A DNA stretch of 64,000 bases from Zychaea mexicana (taxonomy: Eukaryota > Mucoromycota > Mucoromycetes > Mucorales > Lichtheimiaceae), in NCBI RefSeq assembly GCF_025766255.1, contig NW_026516722.1:220093-284092 (forward strand). Direction: 5' to 3'. A program made the translations under genes and the position numbers. The notes below the pieces were generated by a model. The model saw only the letters and a program-made list of their open reading frames with translations. It searched no databases and was not told the origin of the DNA. Position 1 is the first letter of the stretch; every line of letters starts with the position of its first letter. Shown one piece after another: positions 10,104 through 23,032 of this stretch.

Positions 10104-12440
10104 TCATAAGTTCAAACAAGGAAAGAATGAAGGTAAATTCTGTGGAAAAAAGATTAGAGCAAATCTTAGTGGAAAAAAGCCAGATTGGGTGTTAGGATCT
10201 CGCAACTCGGCGTAGACGAAACAGTCGTAGTCAGAAGGATTGCGGGGACGGTCTTCATGGTGTAGGATGAGTAGGATGTGCACGTGTGGTAAGCCACGTT
10301 TTTGAAACTCAATGGTTGCAACATACCCCTCGATGCAGCCAAAGCAACTGGTTTCTTTGATGTGCAATAACATCTCAGTGATCTTCATATGGAAGACTCT
10401 CGAACAGATGTTAGGACGACCAAATGCCTACTGACCTGGAAGGAGCTCAGCTTGAATTTCTGGCTACTGTGGATTGTAGGTGAACGTAATGAAAAGGGTT
10501 GGATTGCCTCTTTGTCGAATGATTGCAAGTCCATCCTGAAGCATCTGCTTCATGTACTATGGGCCTCTAGTAAAAGATGATGGTAAAATAATGGCTCGAC
10601 TAATCTGACATGGATTTACATCGTCACCGATACTATTGTAAACCTCAGCACGTAAATCATTCTGATTGTTGGTGATACACTGGAGGCGAGAATACTCAAT
10701 GCGCGCATAATTGTCAACAACCAATTGTTGGAAAAGACGACGGAAATAGTGCTGGTAACTCACTCGTTCTCCATCACGGATCATGAGCATATACGAACAG
10801 AATTCGAGCAACGTAACGGTAGTGGTCTGGCGGTCAGTACTTTCACACTGCATTCTAGCAAACCAACCATCATCACCAAAAGGAAATATAAGCACGTAGT
10901 GGAGGGGCATATAGGATGCATGGAGTGAACTGATGGTCTGTAAACCTAACTGACGATCACGGATGACAATGTCGTGAGGTGATGTTGCGCCATCCACTGT
11001 ATCTTCGACAATCATAGCAGCGACCTCTAGATAACTCTGCTGGTCGTAGCGTCTACCCATTTCACGTGCAGAACGGATGACAACCTGTAGTGTTCCAAAA
11101 GGTGTGTCACGATATGATTCAGCAGCATTCATGAGTGTTTGCACATATGGGTTCCATCTCTCCATGGCGCGCTGGAGCAAAGCTATCATGCCATTATCGA
11201 GTCCAGTAAATAATGTCTGTCTTCGTGCCAGTTGCTCTTGCGTATCAGCAAAATATATCTGAGCGAAATTGGCTGGTTGTTGCTGTACTGAACGCAATGC
11301 CCCTATGCAATGGTACATTGTGCCATTGATGCGAAACGTGGAAACACCATTTGAACTATTAGCCAGATTGTGATCGTAGTTTGCTCGAATGGACGCAAAT
11401 GCAAACATATTGTTGTACGCATGAATATTGGTGAAGAAATTTTCGCTAGTATCATTTCCATTGGTCAAAAGGTCAATGATTTCTTGTGGCGGATGGCGAG
11501 GGATGGGTAACTGTATTTTGCCGTGTGTGCAGCAAATACTGAAACATGGGTTCGAGACTGAAGAACTTGTGATTCGTTCCTCAATCCACATATGTGCCTG
11601 ACAAAACATACAAACAGCATTCATGCGAGCAAGAACGTGTCGATGGAAATTGTCTCTTGGTGTAAAACAAATGTTGGGACTGAACACACTTTCAGCGACG
11701 AAAGGAATAGTGCACGCAACTTTATACTATGCTCCATGCTCAGATTGAACGTTTGTTTCATTGAAAGGACATTCTTCAGAAGTTCGTCGAGAATGGCCAG
11801 GTGCCCCACAGCTTGAGCATGTGCGAACAGGTTCTACTAATGGTGCATCATCGGACCAAGAATCTAGAATTCATGCATAAGTATACACCTTGCATACACT
11901 AAGACACCTTAGTCAAACACAGCGTTCTAACACATACCAGTCGCTTCAGCACTTTCCAATCTATTGTTCGGATTGGCAGGCAATCGTGATGCAAAGACCG
12001 TTGGTGCGTGGTTGATCCATAGTAGGGGCAGGGTCGACGCTGCTCATCTTGAGTGTCAGGTTGCTCAAACATGAATGGATCCTACACGTAAAATTGGTCA
12101 GAGTAAGGAAATCATAACACACAAAAAATGTAGTAATCTAAACGACTTTGTGGGACGTTCCCCCCAAAACCCCCAACCTCTAAACCTAAACACGTCCTAA
12201 AGTGCTTCGCACGTCTAAGCATTTCGCTGATTTCCCAATACAGATGAAAAGAAGCATACATTGTCAAGTCTACGGCGCATATTACGCTCATTCAAAGGAC
12301 AATCACGATGGCGTCGAGTTGAATGGGTGGTTGCACCGCAAACACAGGTGCGAATTTCGGGTTGGTTTTACTGTTAAGCCGAGAATACACATATTTAATA
12401 TTTATTTACTTTTCTTCAAACACAAGTTTTTCTTTTAGAT
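10104..12440 (-). pseudogene. Helitron Rep region, truncated and broken
   Basis: N-terminal (Rep, HUH endonuclease) part of a Helitron replication protein. Reading minus from right to left: CCHC-like zinc knuckles (VCGATTHSTRRHRDCP about 12290-12350; PYYGSTTHQRSLHHDC about 11990-12030; CSSCGAPGHSRRTSEECP about 11780-11830), then a 376-codon open frame (10557-11687) matching the Helitron N-terminal domain, then after a short broken stretch the HUH motif GLPHVHILLIL (about 10265-10300). The copy stops near 10104, before the Y2 tyrosines and the whole helicase. It is homologous to 20647-22623 throughout. At least one frameshift and several stops are present; not functional. Confidence 0.85.
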
Positions 12441-12654
12441 ATTGTAAGGTACATAAGGTACAACGCAGCTCCAGCTAATCTAACGGCATACTTGTTGCGA
12501 ATTCATTCTGTAAGAAAAAGACCGAAGTTGAAGTAGGGAATCAGTGTAAAGACAAAAAAGCTTTCAGGGCAGTTAAAAAAATGTCGGGGCTTAGCCATCC
12601 GAATTACCAAAAAAGGGTAACTTCGTAAGGACCACTTCTCTTTTAAAAGTAGAT

Positions 12655-12790
12655 CAACATCTACCTGCCTCGCTTCGCTCGGCTGAATGAGCCCCTTCGC
12701 TGCGCTCCGGGTCATTCAATGGATTGGATGTTTCCTGGGGGTTCCCCCCACACCCCCTTCTAAACCCTAACCAAAGCTCGCTTCGCGAGC
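12655..12790. repeat. GC-rich hairpin repeat, copy 1
   Basis: About 130 bp nearly identical to 61025-61158. It includes CTCGCTTCGCTCGGCTGA, TGAATGA...TCATTCA inverted arms, a run TGGGGGTTCCCCCCA and a terminal perfect hairpin GCTCGC-TTC-GCGAGC (12776-12790). A shorter related stretch is at 60190-60235. Such terminal hairpins are typical of Helitron 3' ends, but the family is not established here. Confidence 0.7.
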
Positions 12791-14184
12791 CTACTTACTG
12801 CTTCGCCTACCTCTAACACGAAACTTGTTTGCTGCGCTCACTGTTAACACTAAACCCTATTATACCATCTATCATTTTAAAGATTATTTTTTGAGAAAAA
12901 CGGGACATCTGCAGTCCAGGAACTATCCACCCAACGGTCAACATTTTTTCCTATTCTTCATGTACCTTTAAACGTCCACCATCGCTTCTTATTCGTAACA
13001 TTTTAACTTCGTGCTGAAACAGAATGTGACATATTACATGATATGGCGTGCACAGGTCAATGTTATGCCATATTGTGGGAATCCGATCCAGCATGGGGCG
13101 TCGCCAATATAGAGAAATAGGCATGCATTGTTGATGTGTCTGGAGGTGAAGATGAGAGATGGTGTGTTCCGGTAAAGGCATTGTGGTGCTTGAGCGAGTT
13201 ACTCGTTAGTGACTTACAAATACTAAAAAAGAAGATCTGCGCCACGTGAATACTTATCTCTTATGGCATCATGGCAGAGTAAAAGACGTGAAAAGAAATT
13301 TTGTGTTGTATGTTATGTAAAAAGGAAATCTACGGCAAAGAGATGGAGAAAAAGGAAAAAATATTAGAAAGGAAAAACGAATCTAAGCAGGAGTAGTAGT
13401 GGATGTAGTAGTAGAGTAGTAGTAGTAGTAGTTGGTGATGTGATGGTTGTGGCAGCAGCTGTGGCTGATTGGATGGGTTCTGTTGTTGTTGTTTGTGGAC
13501 TTAGTGGATGTAGTACACACCCAGAGGAAACAAATCCTTTTTTGTATATAAATATTGATAAACTTTAAGAAACCATGATTTTATTGGATACAATTTCGGC
13601 CCGTTTTCAAAGGAGGTGAGCAGCCTCCCCCAAATCAACCTGGGAGACTTTTTTGGTGCGTCTTTGTTTGCATTTCTTGTACAAAAAGGTGTTTTGTGCA
13701 CCCTTACCATCCGTTTTCAGGTCTGGCCCCCAACTCTCTCGCATATTCAACACCCCCCTCCTGGAGGTGAGCACCCACCACGCACACGATCTGTCCAATC
13801 ACAATTGGTTTCTGCTAATTAAGCCGCCAGTTTTACAATGTCATTGTAATGAAAATGTAATTACGCAATCACAGAAAAATAATCAGTTTGTAGTTGTAAC
13901 AACACTTTACTGAAGAGGCATAAAATATAATAATAAAAACTGGCATATAAGAAAAGAAGCGAAAGAAAAAAATATGATTTGGAGGGGCATAAAAAACGGA
14001 CATAAGAATCATACAGAAAGAATATAAAAGGTGGCCATAAAACGCATAGAAAAATCATATAGAAAGAATATAAAAGAGGTTCGTTAAGATGCATAGAAGA
14101 ATAATCAACAAAGGGTATAGGAATAAGACATAGATAACGTATTAAGAAGAGAAGTGATGTAATGAAAAGATTGAAGGAATGGGT
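12791..14184. other. Non-coding stretch with simple repeats
   Basis: Holds a TAG/GTA trinucleotide tract at about 13395-13435, overlapping unconvincing frames on both strands at 13501-13913, and an A/G-rich region (13915-14160) with an imperfect ~60-bp duplication containing GAAAGAATATAAAAG twice. No gene recognised. Confidence 0.4.
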
Positions 14185-17100
14185 TTAGTAAACGATTTTT
14201 TCAAAGTTGTACGTCGTGTTTTTGAGCCACCAGTGAGTCCCAAACTTCGACTTATTGATGCTCAACGAGTCTCTCTGTAGCGCTCTCATTATTAGACTTT
14301 GCGACATGTCGAAAACTTCGACAACAAGATATTCGTCAGTGCTATTAAGGACAAAATCATCGCGAGGTAACCGCACGACGATAAAATTGCTTGCGATGTC
14401 TTGAACGCAGCAATCAAAAATGCTTCGACTTTGCATTGACGCAGCTTCACCAGCAGCCAGAACAAAATCGTAGGCCTGAACATAGAACTCGTCGCCTTGT
14501 TTCGCCGTGATGACACCTAGGGTCAATCCACTCGTCTTGGAAGATGTATGGCGGTTATAGAACAAGGCAGCTAGGCCAACCTTAAGCTTCTTACTGCTGT
14601 TTGTATTGTCTGCCAGAACGAGCCCACTTTGTACCAATGCAGGATCATACGAAGCGATAACACCTGGACGGCAGGTTTCCCAAACTCCTGAAAAACAATC
14701 CACGAAACGACCACCTTTACATATATGACGTAGCATATATTCTTCTGCAAATTTTCTGGCCATGTCTCGTCCACCGTTCTGCCTATTGGTGTGGCATAGA
14801 AGCTCACGCATAAATTTATGGTGTTGTTCACACCTCTCTGCTTCAGTATGAACGGCTCCACCAAATCGATCCGCATCTTGCGACAGATGAATAAGAAGAT
14901 GTGATTTCAATCTGTTGCACAGAGAAGAAAAGTTCATTCTCTGTATAGCGGTTGTTCGAGTAGCTGGAGTTCTTCTGCTTTCAGCGATCGGCGTTGTTGT
15001 ATGCTGGAGATTATCCATTGCAGTCATTGTTTCTGCTACAGTCGTATCTAATTCCAACTTGTACTGATCGAAATTGTCAATCTTTTGCATGTAGACAAGC
15101 GACGATAGTGCGGCAAGCTTATTGAAACATTCAAACATTGCAGAAAACGAATCGTGGTCCGTGAACAGTTGAGGGTTGTTGTTTCTTGCTCTTTGTAACA
15201 GTGAGGGCAGAAGCTGGACAAGAATTTTGAAGTCACCGCCAAGAAACGATCAGTACATTTTCAACGAAGAGGTCAAGTTTCGGTGCAAGGCGGGAGAGTT
15301 GTAGTTGCGAAAAAGTAGAGTCAGACTATCCGTTTCTTTGGTTTGGATGAAGTACTGCATCAAAATCTTGAGACAGTATTTTGTCATTCCGAGCAAAATG
15401 GTATGCAGAATCTCGACTGGCAAATCTTTTGAGAGGTCCACGGCATTCAAGTTCAGTAGTACCTCTGCTCCAGTTAGCTTAAAGCTGAGGTTACTCCAGT
15501 CCGCTGTAGAGGAGGGCGTCATACTGTTTGTGCCTCCGTTAAGTCGAACGACTCGGCCACGGTTTGGTAGATGTACTCTACTGTTTCGCTCTTCAGCTCC
15601 TCTCACAAAGTCGCGGAAGTCGATCCAAGTTCGTTCCTGTGCTAAGTGAGTTCCAGCACTGTATCGCAACGCGACAGGCTGACCAGTAGCATCGATGGGC
15701 TTGGAGGGATCCGCTTGCCAATAACAGTATCGACAAGTGTGCTTTGCCATCGACCCTTTGTTCAACGCCAGCTCGGCTTGTCGCACATTGTCACCACAAA
15801 AGAAAAGTACAGGTGCAATTACAAAGATGTCTTCACCAAGAATGGCGTCGTACATAACTTGGCCTCGTTCTAGCTGGCAAAGATCTTCAACAAGTGGCCC
15901 AGTCATCTCCCTCGCATTTATAGAGTGATTGCTGGTACATAAAAAGTAGTGGTCTCGTACTTATTACTGTCCATTAAATCAAATGCAGCGACGTTCATCG
16001 TCCAAGTATCGTAGCAATTCCACTTCTTGGATCAATTGCCACTGGTATCATCGGAAAACAAGGAAAGTGGGACAACCCGAACCTTCAAATGTCTTCTGGT
16101 TTGAAGATTGGTCGGAACTGATTACGGTATCCGAGAGCTTTTTGTATCATGCTCAAATGGATATCAGAGAGGCAATTTCTCGGTAACTATTCAATTTGGC
16201 CAGAGGCGGTCAGTTGCACGAGCAGATATCGTATCTTCCCTCCAGTCTTGGATCGACATATACGGCATTGTCATGTTGGACAAAGGTATGTTCACTTTGT
16301 AATACGCGAGAAGAAGCAATCTGTTGTTGTCGTCTAGCGTTACAGGGTAGCATGTAGCAAAAACGCTTTGCTCCATAGTAAAGAACGTGTCGATGATTTG
16401 ATATTGGCGAGTAGAACGGCAATAAACAACATCGCCAACCCAATAATCCGCCTCAGTGTTGAATAACTCCTTTGGAACCATTGGTGCCTGGAAATGATAG
16501 TTATCCTTCCATTTTCGACCTTGATTCAAGGTATAGCGTTTGTTGCCGTAAAGTCAGGAAGAAAATGCTTGAGGAGTTTGACCTTAACTGGGTTTGATAT
16601 GACCATACCCAAGTGGCTAGACGATAAGCCCCAAGTGAATGGTGTTAGTATTTTTTATATGACATGCACTTTTTGTGAAAAGTGTAAATGTACTGCTAAG
16701 ACACTACCTGGAAGGTTTGATCATGAATAGATCGGCAGGCTCCTGGCTCTCTCCTTTGTTGATTTGGCAACTGTGAACTTCGAGCTTGGGAATTTTTCTG
16801 CCGGGATCATGGCTCTTGCAAATTCTGTCATCCTTTGGTACATTTTTAATCGGGTCGAAGCCCTCCGGTCTTGGTTGAATCAAATCTCGCTCCTTGTGAG
16901 ATAATTCGATAAATTTTCTCAAGAGCTGCAAAATCTTCTTTGAAATTCTGTTGGAGAATCTGTCCTGAGAGCCTTTGAAAAACAACAGGGCTTGCATCTC
17001 CATTTCGTTTTTAAACGGATAGAATGGGTTGGAGTCCCATCTATGGTAGGCACCCTACTGCTGGTTGAAGTCGCTAACTTCCCCTTCATCAGCCTCGTGA

Positions 17101-17420
17101 CTGTCATCAACTTCAAGGTAGAAGAAGTCCTTGATCGATAACCGAAGTATCATCAAAGTCATCTCCTTCGTCTCCAAGATCGCTATCCTCGGTTTCACGC
17201 GATTCGTACATCGACTCAGCAGGGAAGTTTTGACTATTAACAAATGATATGCATTAGTACTATATGAAACTCAGTTTTATATCCTCTACGGTACTTGCTG
17301 TGTATGCTTTTCACGAATATGTCGGTGAAGGTTTGAGTTAGTTGCATAAACCTTGTCGCGGTATTGACAGCTATGGATGTTATTTTCAGGTTCGTTAAGA
17401 CGGAAAGTAGAAGTGGACAT
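14185..17420 (-). pseudogene. C2H2/DDE-type transposase, copy A (broken)
   Basis: Relic of a transposase homologous over its whole length to the plus-strand copy at 52393-55692. From ATG at 17420: a degenerate C2H2 finger (HSCQYRDKVYATNS then HRHIREKH, second Cys replaced by Arg), a likely 56-bp intron 17234-17289 (GTAGAG...TAATAG, branch TACTAAT), an acidic segment (ETEDSDLGDEGDDFDD), the WVGDVVY domain (about 16430), a DDTSGN box (about 16045), a zinc-cluster segment HTCRYCYW (about 15730), a DLPVEILHTILLGMTKY helix (about 15370-15420), then the C-terminal domain with SKFGTHWWL. Frame changes near 16000-16190 and stops (TGA in DDTSGN-stop-SKKW; TGA at 15247) disable it. Superfamily placement near CACTA/Plavaka is tentative. 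Confidence 0.7.
17234..17289 (-). other. Probable 56-bp intron in transposase copy A
   Basis: Minus-strand GTAGAG donor at 17289, TACTAATG branch site about 25 bases from the acceptor, and TTAATAG acceptor at 17234. Removing it joins the zinc-finger exon to the acidic exon in one frame (phase 2). Confidence 0.6.
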
Positions 17421-18199
17421 TTTGGTTTGATGTAAAAAGAAAGAAAACGACACTTGGTACAGCTTAATTGTGTATTAAAGTTGTGACGGTGATGAATAAG
17501 GGGGTATATAAATGACTTTTTCCGTGATTCTCACGTTTTTTCTCTCTTTCACATTTTCTTCGGCTAAAATATGGTAAGTTTCAACGTCTCAAACTACTAA
17601 AAGGGGGTCTTGTCCTCATTTTGTGCCCTTTCACTTAAGTCAATCTTACTCAATTGTTACCTTTTTACTTCTTGTGTAGTTTCATGGGAGGACGAGAGAG
17701 AGCAGGCAGCTCTTTTACATTAATCCCATGATAAGGTAATGGACGAAGTTGATATGTGTATTAATCCTAGGATGCCTTTTCTAATCAACTGTTTATACTA
17801 TACAGAGCAATAGCAAATACTTGCCGTCTTATATTGTCTGATAAGTGAGGTAAGCATACTCATCCCCTCCCTCAGAATATCTACCTTCGTCGTGACCTGT
17901 ATCCTAGCTAGAAGTATGACAATAATAGTAGTAGTAGTAGTAGTAGTAGTAGTAGCAGTCGCGTCCGTAGTTCCATTTCTCTTTCTACTGTGTACTTTTT
18001 TCAAATGTCGTTTTTACAAATAAAAAAAAGTTTTATTCTGAACTGAATAATCTGAACGCCCTCTTGCTTGCTTGTTTGTTTACGCCTATTAAAACGATTG
18101 TTGAAGCTTTCTCTCGATCCCCCAAAAAGCATAACCCCCACTCCCCCCACCTTGTTAGATACTCAACCAAAAAAGGCGATTTTTTGAATCCTTCATTGT
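17421..18199. other. Non-coding stretch with TAG microsatellite
   Basis: Upstream region of transposase copy A: a pyrimidine-rich tract (TTCTCACGTTTTTTCTC, about 17530) and a (TAG)n run at about 17925-17957. No gene recognised. Confidence 0.5.
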
Positions 18200-20257
18200 T
18201 TATAACCAAATCTGCACAAAAAACCTCTGGGTGTGTAGTACTTCAGTGTAAACGATATTTTCTATAGATAGATTAGTGCTGTTTACTGATGCTGACATAT
18301 CGACTGCAATGCATAGAGTATTTGGGTTGGTTGCGCGCGAAAGAGCAACATACAACTGACCATAAGCAAAGACACTTTCTTGAAGAAAGACACCTACATG
18401 AGTGAGTGCTTGCCCCTGCGCCTTGTGGATAGTCATGGCAAAAGCTGGACGAATGGGAAACTGTCTTCAACAGAGTATGAATGGGAAGTCACCCTCAGTT
18501 GTGCATATATTGATCCGCGGGAGATAATGCTCCTCCCCTTCATGGCCTTCGTCGATCCTTTTTACTGCAATACACCAATCCAAAAGTCGCGTTACGAACA
18601 GCTTGGTACCGTTGCATAATCCTGCATCTGGATTGAGATTGCGTAACAATACCACTGGCATGCCAACCTTGAGTTGCAGCAGGTGAGGAGGAACTCCACT
18701 GGCTGCCAAACTTTGTAAAAATTCGATGGGATAATTTGCTGCTGCTGCTCCTGGATCATCAGCGTCAATGATTCGATCATTGGAGCTGTATTCGCGGGCG
18801 TCACCAGGAAAAACAGAGAAGGCAGCGTCATTGATGGCATCGACATTTACGTTTTTTGCAGCCAAAATGGCTCAGCTGGCGAATTCGTGCGGTTGTGGAT
18901 CGGGATTTCGGATAGTAGGGTAAATAGTATCAATCAATGCCATGGTATTGCTTGTGTCAATGCACCATTTCCTCGGAATTTCAAAATTGCTGGCATAAGG
19001 CGATCGTCCATCGCCAATTGCCAGAAGGGTATCGGCAAACGTTGCAGCACCTGAATTGTAATTTCGCACGCACATGTTTTCTGTCAAATGCAGCACTTCG
19101 ACATCAGACCAAAAAGAAGCTGAGCTCACGCATTCTGCAACAATTTCTGATTGGGTTCCTTTTTTCATGACAGGAAGCACTTGACGAAAGTCACCACCAA
19201 GAACGACAGCTTTTCCACCGAAAGGGACATGCTGTAAACGTGAATCGACGGCACCTATGATATCTTTGAGGGATCTATCGACTGCCTCGAAATTATGTTT
19301 GCTGCACATAACAGCCTCATCCCAAATAATGAGAGAAGCTCTCTCGATGAGATGGGCGTGCGGTCCACCAAGACGCAAATTGCAGCTGGTTGTTTCATCA
19401 GCATTCAAAGGAATTTTGAAGCGACTGTAAGCAGTTCGGCCTCCCAGAAACAAAATTGCAGCAATGCCAGATGAGGCGACTGGTAATGCAATCTGGACTT
19501 GAGAGCGCACGTGACTCAAAAGGGTCTTGAAAAGCTGCGACTTGCCAGTACCTCCAGGGCCGTTTACAAAAAAAACTCGTGATTGGTAGTCGTTGTTAGG
19601 CGTGTCTATGGCAGCAGAGATGGTATCGAAGGCGTGGCGTTGACCTTCGTTCAAAGTAGGGACCAAAGATAGTAGCAATCGACGCTGCTCTTCTGTGCTG
19701 TACTCACGGCGTTCGACTATTTCTAGCGCTTCTAAGGGTGGCAGACGATCCAACTCGGTGACAAAGGTTTGTGGCATAGAAGGAAATTCCGCGAGATGGT
19801 GGCCTGTTACTTGCAGTCGTAGTTCAATATCGCTAAGGGTGCGCTGATATATCTGTTCATACTGATCTGGCAGAAGTTCATCCTCGTTAGCTAAAGAATG
19901 CGTTCTGCGAAACTCGAAAAAGTAATCGTCAGCCATTCTCTCGTGGTGAGTATTCCATAAGGAAAGTGGATCAGCAGGAGAACAACTTGTAAGGATGTAT
20001 ACGAAGAGTGCACGGATCACAGCTGCTGATGGAGCTGTAGCAGATGCTTCTACTAGACAGCTATCCCATTCCCGATCGGATTCTAGAAGACCGCGAGCGA
20101 GAGCAGCTTCTTGGAAACTAGAATGTACAGTGCCATTATATGTCCGTAGCTGCTCAAAGCTGCTTGGTCCAGGGATACAGAGAAGGAGGAGACGAAGAGC
20201 GTAAAGAGGCATATTTGTCAAAGGAGCAGCAAATATGCGAGATACGACGTTTTGCAC
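18200..20257 (-). pseudogene. Helitron Pif1-like helicase, two stops (Helitron 1)
   Basis: C-terminal helicase half of a Helitron protein, which unwinds DNA during rolling-circle transposition. Visible motifs: Walker A GPGGTGKSQLF (about 19540-19570), ASSGIAAILFLGGRTA, Walker B LIIWDEAVM (about 19320), GGDFRQVLPV (about 19170-19200), and at the C-terminus MTIHKAQGQALTHVGV and YVALSRATNPNTL. The three parts (18872-20257, 18467-18865, 18200-18436) share one frame, separated only by TGA codons: one in HEFAS-stop-AILAAKN where the copy at 61555 has Arg (CGC), one in ILC-stop-RQFP where that copy also has Arg. The Rep half upstream is in another frame. Confidence 0.92.
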
Positions 20258-22700
20258 AGGAGGATTGGTGCGAGGTCTCCATCGATGGCGGCGGGTGTCC
20301 CACGTATAGTGGCAAGGTATCTGTGTGTATAAGTATTGACTTGCAGTGGGATCATAATCTTCTAGGAAATGTGGGTCGTTGAGACAGAAGAAGGCAAAAG
20401 AAGTTTTGTCCCTGATGCAGCCTCGAGCTCCTGTGGTGTCATATCGCCTCGAAATGTCACTAACTGCTCATCCGGCAAATGCAAATCCAATCGAGAAACA
20501 GTGGGATGGTGCATATGCACTCTGTACTCGAAGGTTCTCCAAACTGCCTCGCATGGTCCAATATAACGTGCATTTTGGTATTGCACAACCTCATTAATGA
20601 CCTCAGTTCCATCAGCTGCAGCAGCTGATGTACAGACAGTCTCTAACTATGCTCTATCCGATCCTTTCGTGATGTATTTGCATAGATACTTGATGGCGCG
20701 AGCAGAGGTACATATTTCCACGTTAATATGAGCGTCGTACTTGTGGCTGAGGTATGGATTATATGGCACAATATGGCGGTTATCAGCATGAAATCGACTG
20801 CAGGCAAAGATATGGTGACGATTGTTTCTTCTTCTCCGATACAATGGATACCCATTAAGATTCATGCGAGTCTCTTCATTCCATGACTTGGGATACCCTT
20901 GGGAGCAACGACCATCATTCATACATACTGCACCTCTGTTCTCCTCTCCACATGGACTGTGTATCATGCACGAAGTTACAGTACGATAGAGTGGCGGCTG
21001 GGTCACGGGATCCGGCAACTCAGCAGAAACAAATCTGTCATACTCCGTTGGATTTCGTGGGCGGTCTTGCTCGTTCAAAATGACCAAAATGTGTATATAG
21101 GGAAGTCCTCGTTTCTGAAATTCGACGGTAGCCATGTAGCCCTCTACTCTTCCAAAGCAAGATGAGCTTTTGATGTGCTGCAGCAACTCGTCAAGTTTCA
21201 TATAGAAAACACGGGAGCAAATAATGTCAGGACGATCATATGCTTTTTGTCCAGGAGAAAGTTCAGCTGTAATTTCAGGCCAATTAGGGTTGCATGTAAA
21301 GGTAATGAATAACGTCGGATTTCCTCGTTGTCGAATAATTGCTAATCTGTCTTGCAGCATTTGTTTCATATAACGTGGGCCGCCAGTGAAAGAGGATGGT
21401 AATATGATCGAACGGCCAACCTGACGTGGATCGACACTGTCATCCAGACCGCTGTACAGCTCAGAACGCAAGTCATCCTGGTGAGTCGTTATGAAAAGCA
21501 ACCGAGAACTTTCAATGCGTGCATAATTATCGACGACAAATTGTTGGAATAAGCGACCAAAGTGGTGGTGGAATGTCTGTTCTTCGCCATCACATATCAT
21601 CAGCATATATGCACAGAAATCCAGCAAAGTAACAGAAGCTGTGCCATTATCTGTAGCCATGGATCTTAAGCCAAGATACCATCCGTCGTCACCAAAGGAA
21701 ACATAAGGACGTAGTGGAGGGGCATGTAGGATGGATGGAGGGAACTGATTTGGCGAAGACCCTCAGTACGATCATGGATGACTATATTGTGTGGTGCTGC
21801 TACACCGTCAACCATGGTTTCTATAACCATTGCTACAACCTCTGGATACGTTTGCTGATCATAACGTCGTCCCAACTCATATGCACTACGTATAACGACA
21901 CTAACAGTACCTATTGGCCGATCTCTATGTTGCTCAGCAGCAGACATCAAAGTACGGGTGAAAGAATTATTCTCCTCCATAACAGTCTGGAGCATCTGAA
22001 CTGTCTCTTGGTTCAAGCCAGTGAACAGAGATTCTCTTCTTGCCAGTTGCTCCTGTGTATCCGCAAAGTAAATTTGGGAAAAGTTGGCTTGAGCTTGTTC
22101 TCCTGCTTTAACGATCCCAGACAATGGTACATCGTGCCGTTGATGCGAAATGTTGGGACGGGTGTTATTTGCCAAAGCAGGATCAAAGTTTGCACGAATA
22201 GACGCAAACGCAAACATATTGTTGTACGCTCTGATATTTGTATGGAAGTCCACACTCACATCATCTGATGGATTGTGGTTGGTCAAGAGCGCAAGAAGAG
22301 GAGCAGGAGGAGCACGTGGAGTGGGAAGGCGGATCCGTCCATGGGAGCAGCATAGGCCAAAGCGAGGATTGGACACTGAGGATGACTTCACTCGTCATCA
22401 ATCCACATTCGAGCATGGCAAAAGGAGCATGTGGTATCCATGCGTGGTAGAATATGACGACGGAAAGAGTCTCAGGAGCATAGCTGATGTTTGGACCAAA
22501 AATATTCTCTGGAACAAAAGGAACAGTGCAGGCTATTGATACTGAGACCGTGTTCAGATGCAAAGTTATTACGGTTGAAAGGACAGTCGCGATGAGTTGA
22601 ACGCAGATGACCCGGTGCTCCACAGGTCGAACAAACTCGAAGGTATCATCAGGAACTGTAGCAGTGAGTGCAGCGGCAGTTTCGACATCATCATTGCCTT
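20258..22700 (-). pseudogene. Helitron Rep (HUH) region, broken (Helitron 1)
   Basis: Rep half of the same Helitron. Reading minus from about 22620: zinc knuckle CSTCGAPGHLRSTHRDCP, then the Helitron N-terminal domain (21666-22391 and 20647-21660), the HUH position reading GLPYIHILVIL (His replaced by Tyr), a Cys-containing box GAVCMNDGRCSQGYPKSW, and the Y2 box AIKYLCKYITKG (about 20670-20705). The link to the helicase (RLDLHLPDEQLVTF, about 20480) is in a different frame from both neighbours. Frameshifts near 20300, 20640, 21663 and 22400 and loss of the first HUH histidine indicate a dead copy. Confidence 0.9.
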
Positions 22701-22789
22701 CAGCTACTTAATAGGATTCTCATCAGAGTCATGATCCGAATTTTTTCTTTGCAAAAAAGAATCATAAAGAACTGCATACCTTGTCTAGT

Positions 22790-23032
22790 AAGCAAAGTAT
22801 CGGCCTCATTCTCAACTACTACTGGATTTTTATAATGATTTGGAAGGATTCATTTCTCTCAGTCACTGCAGCCTGGCCTGGAGTGGGCGTGTTCTGGATA
22901 ATGATATCAGGGACATCCTGTTTATCAGATGAAGTAAATAATTGCTCTCATACTTTCAACGACTTTCATGATTTCATAACGTACAGATTCAGATTCAATT
23001 CTACGACGAACATTGCGTTCTTCAATAGACAT
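22790..23032 (-). pseudogene. N-terminal exon of Helitron 1 (tentative)
   Basis: From ATG at 23032 the minus strand reads MSIEERNVRRRIESESVRYE, then shifts frame to a Pro/Thr-rich segment ending NEADTLLTRQ, followed by a possible intron (GTATGC donor near 22790, acceptor near 22712) joining VAEGNDDVETAAAL and the zinc knuckle. Assigned by position and continuity; no domain on its own. Confidence 0.4.

Noticed and set aside
13501..13913. Overlapping ORFs on both strands with Pro-rich products
   Set aside because: Frames conflict, no domain, no splice or promoter signal; treated as chance.
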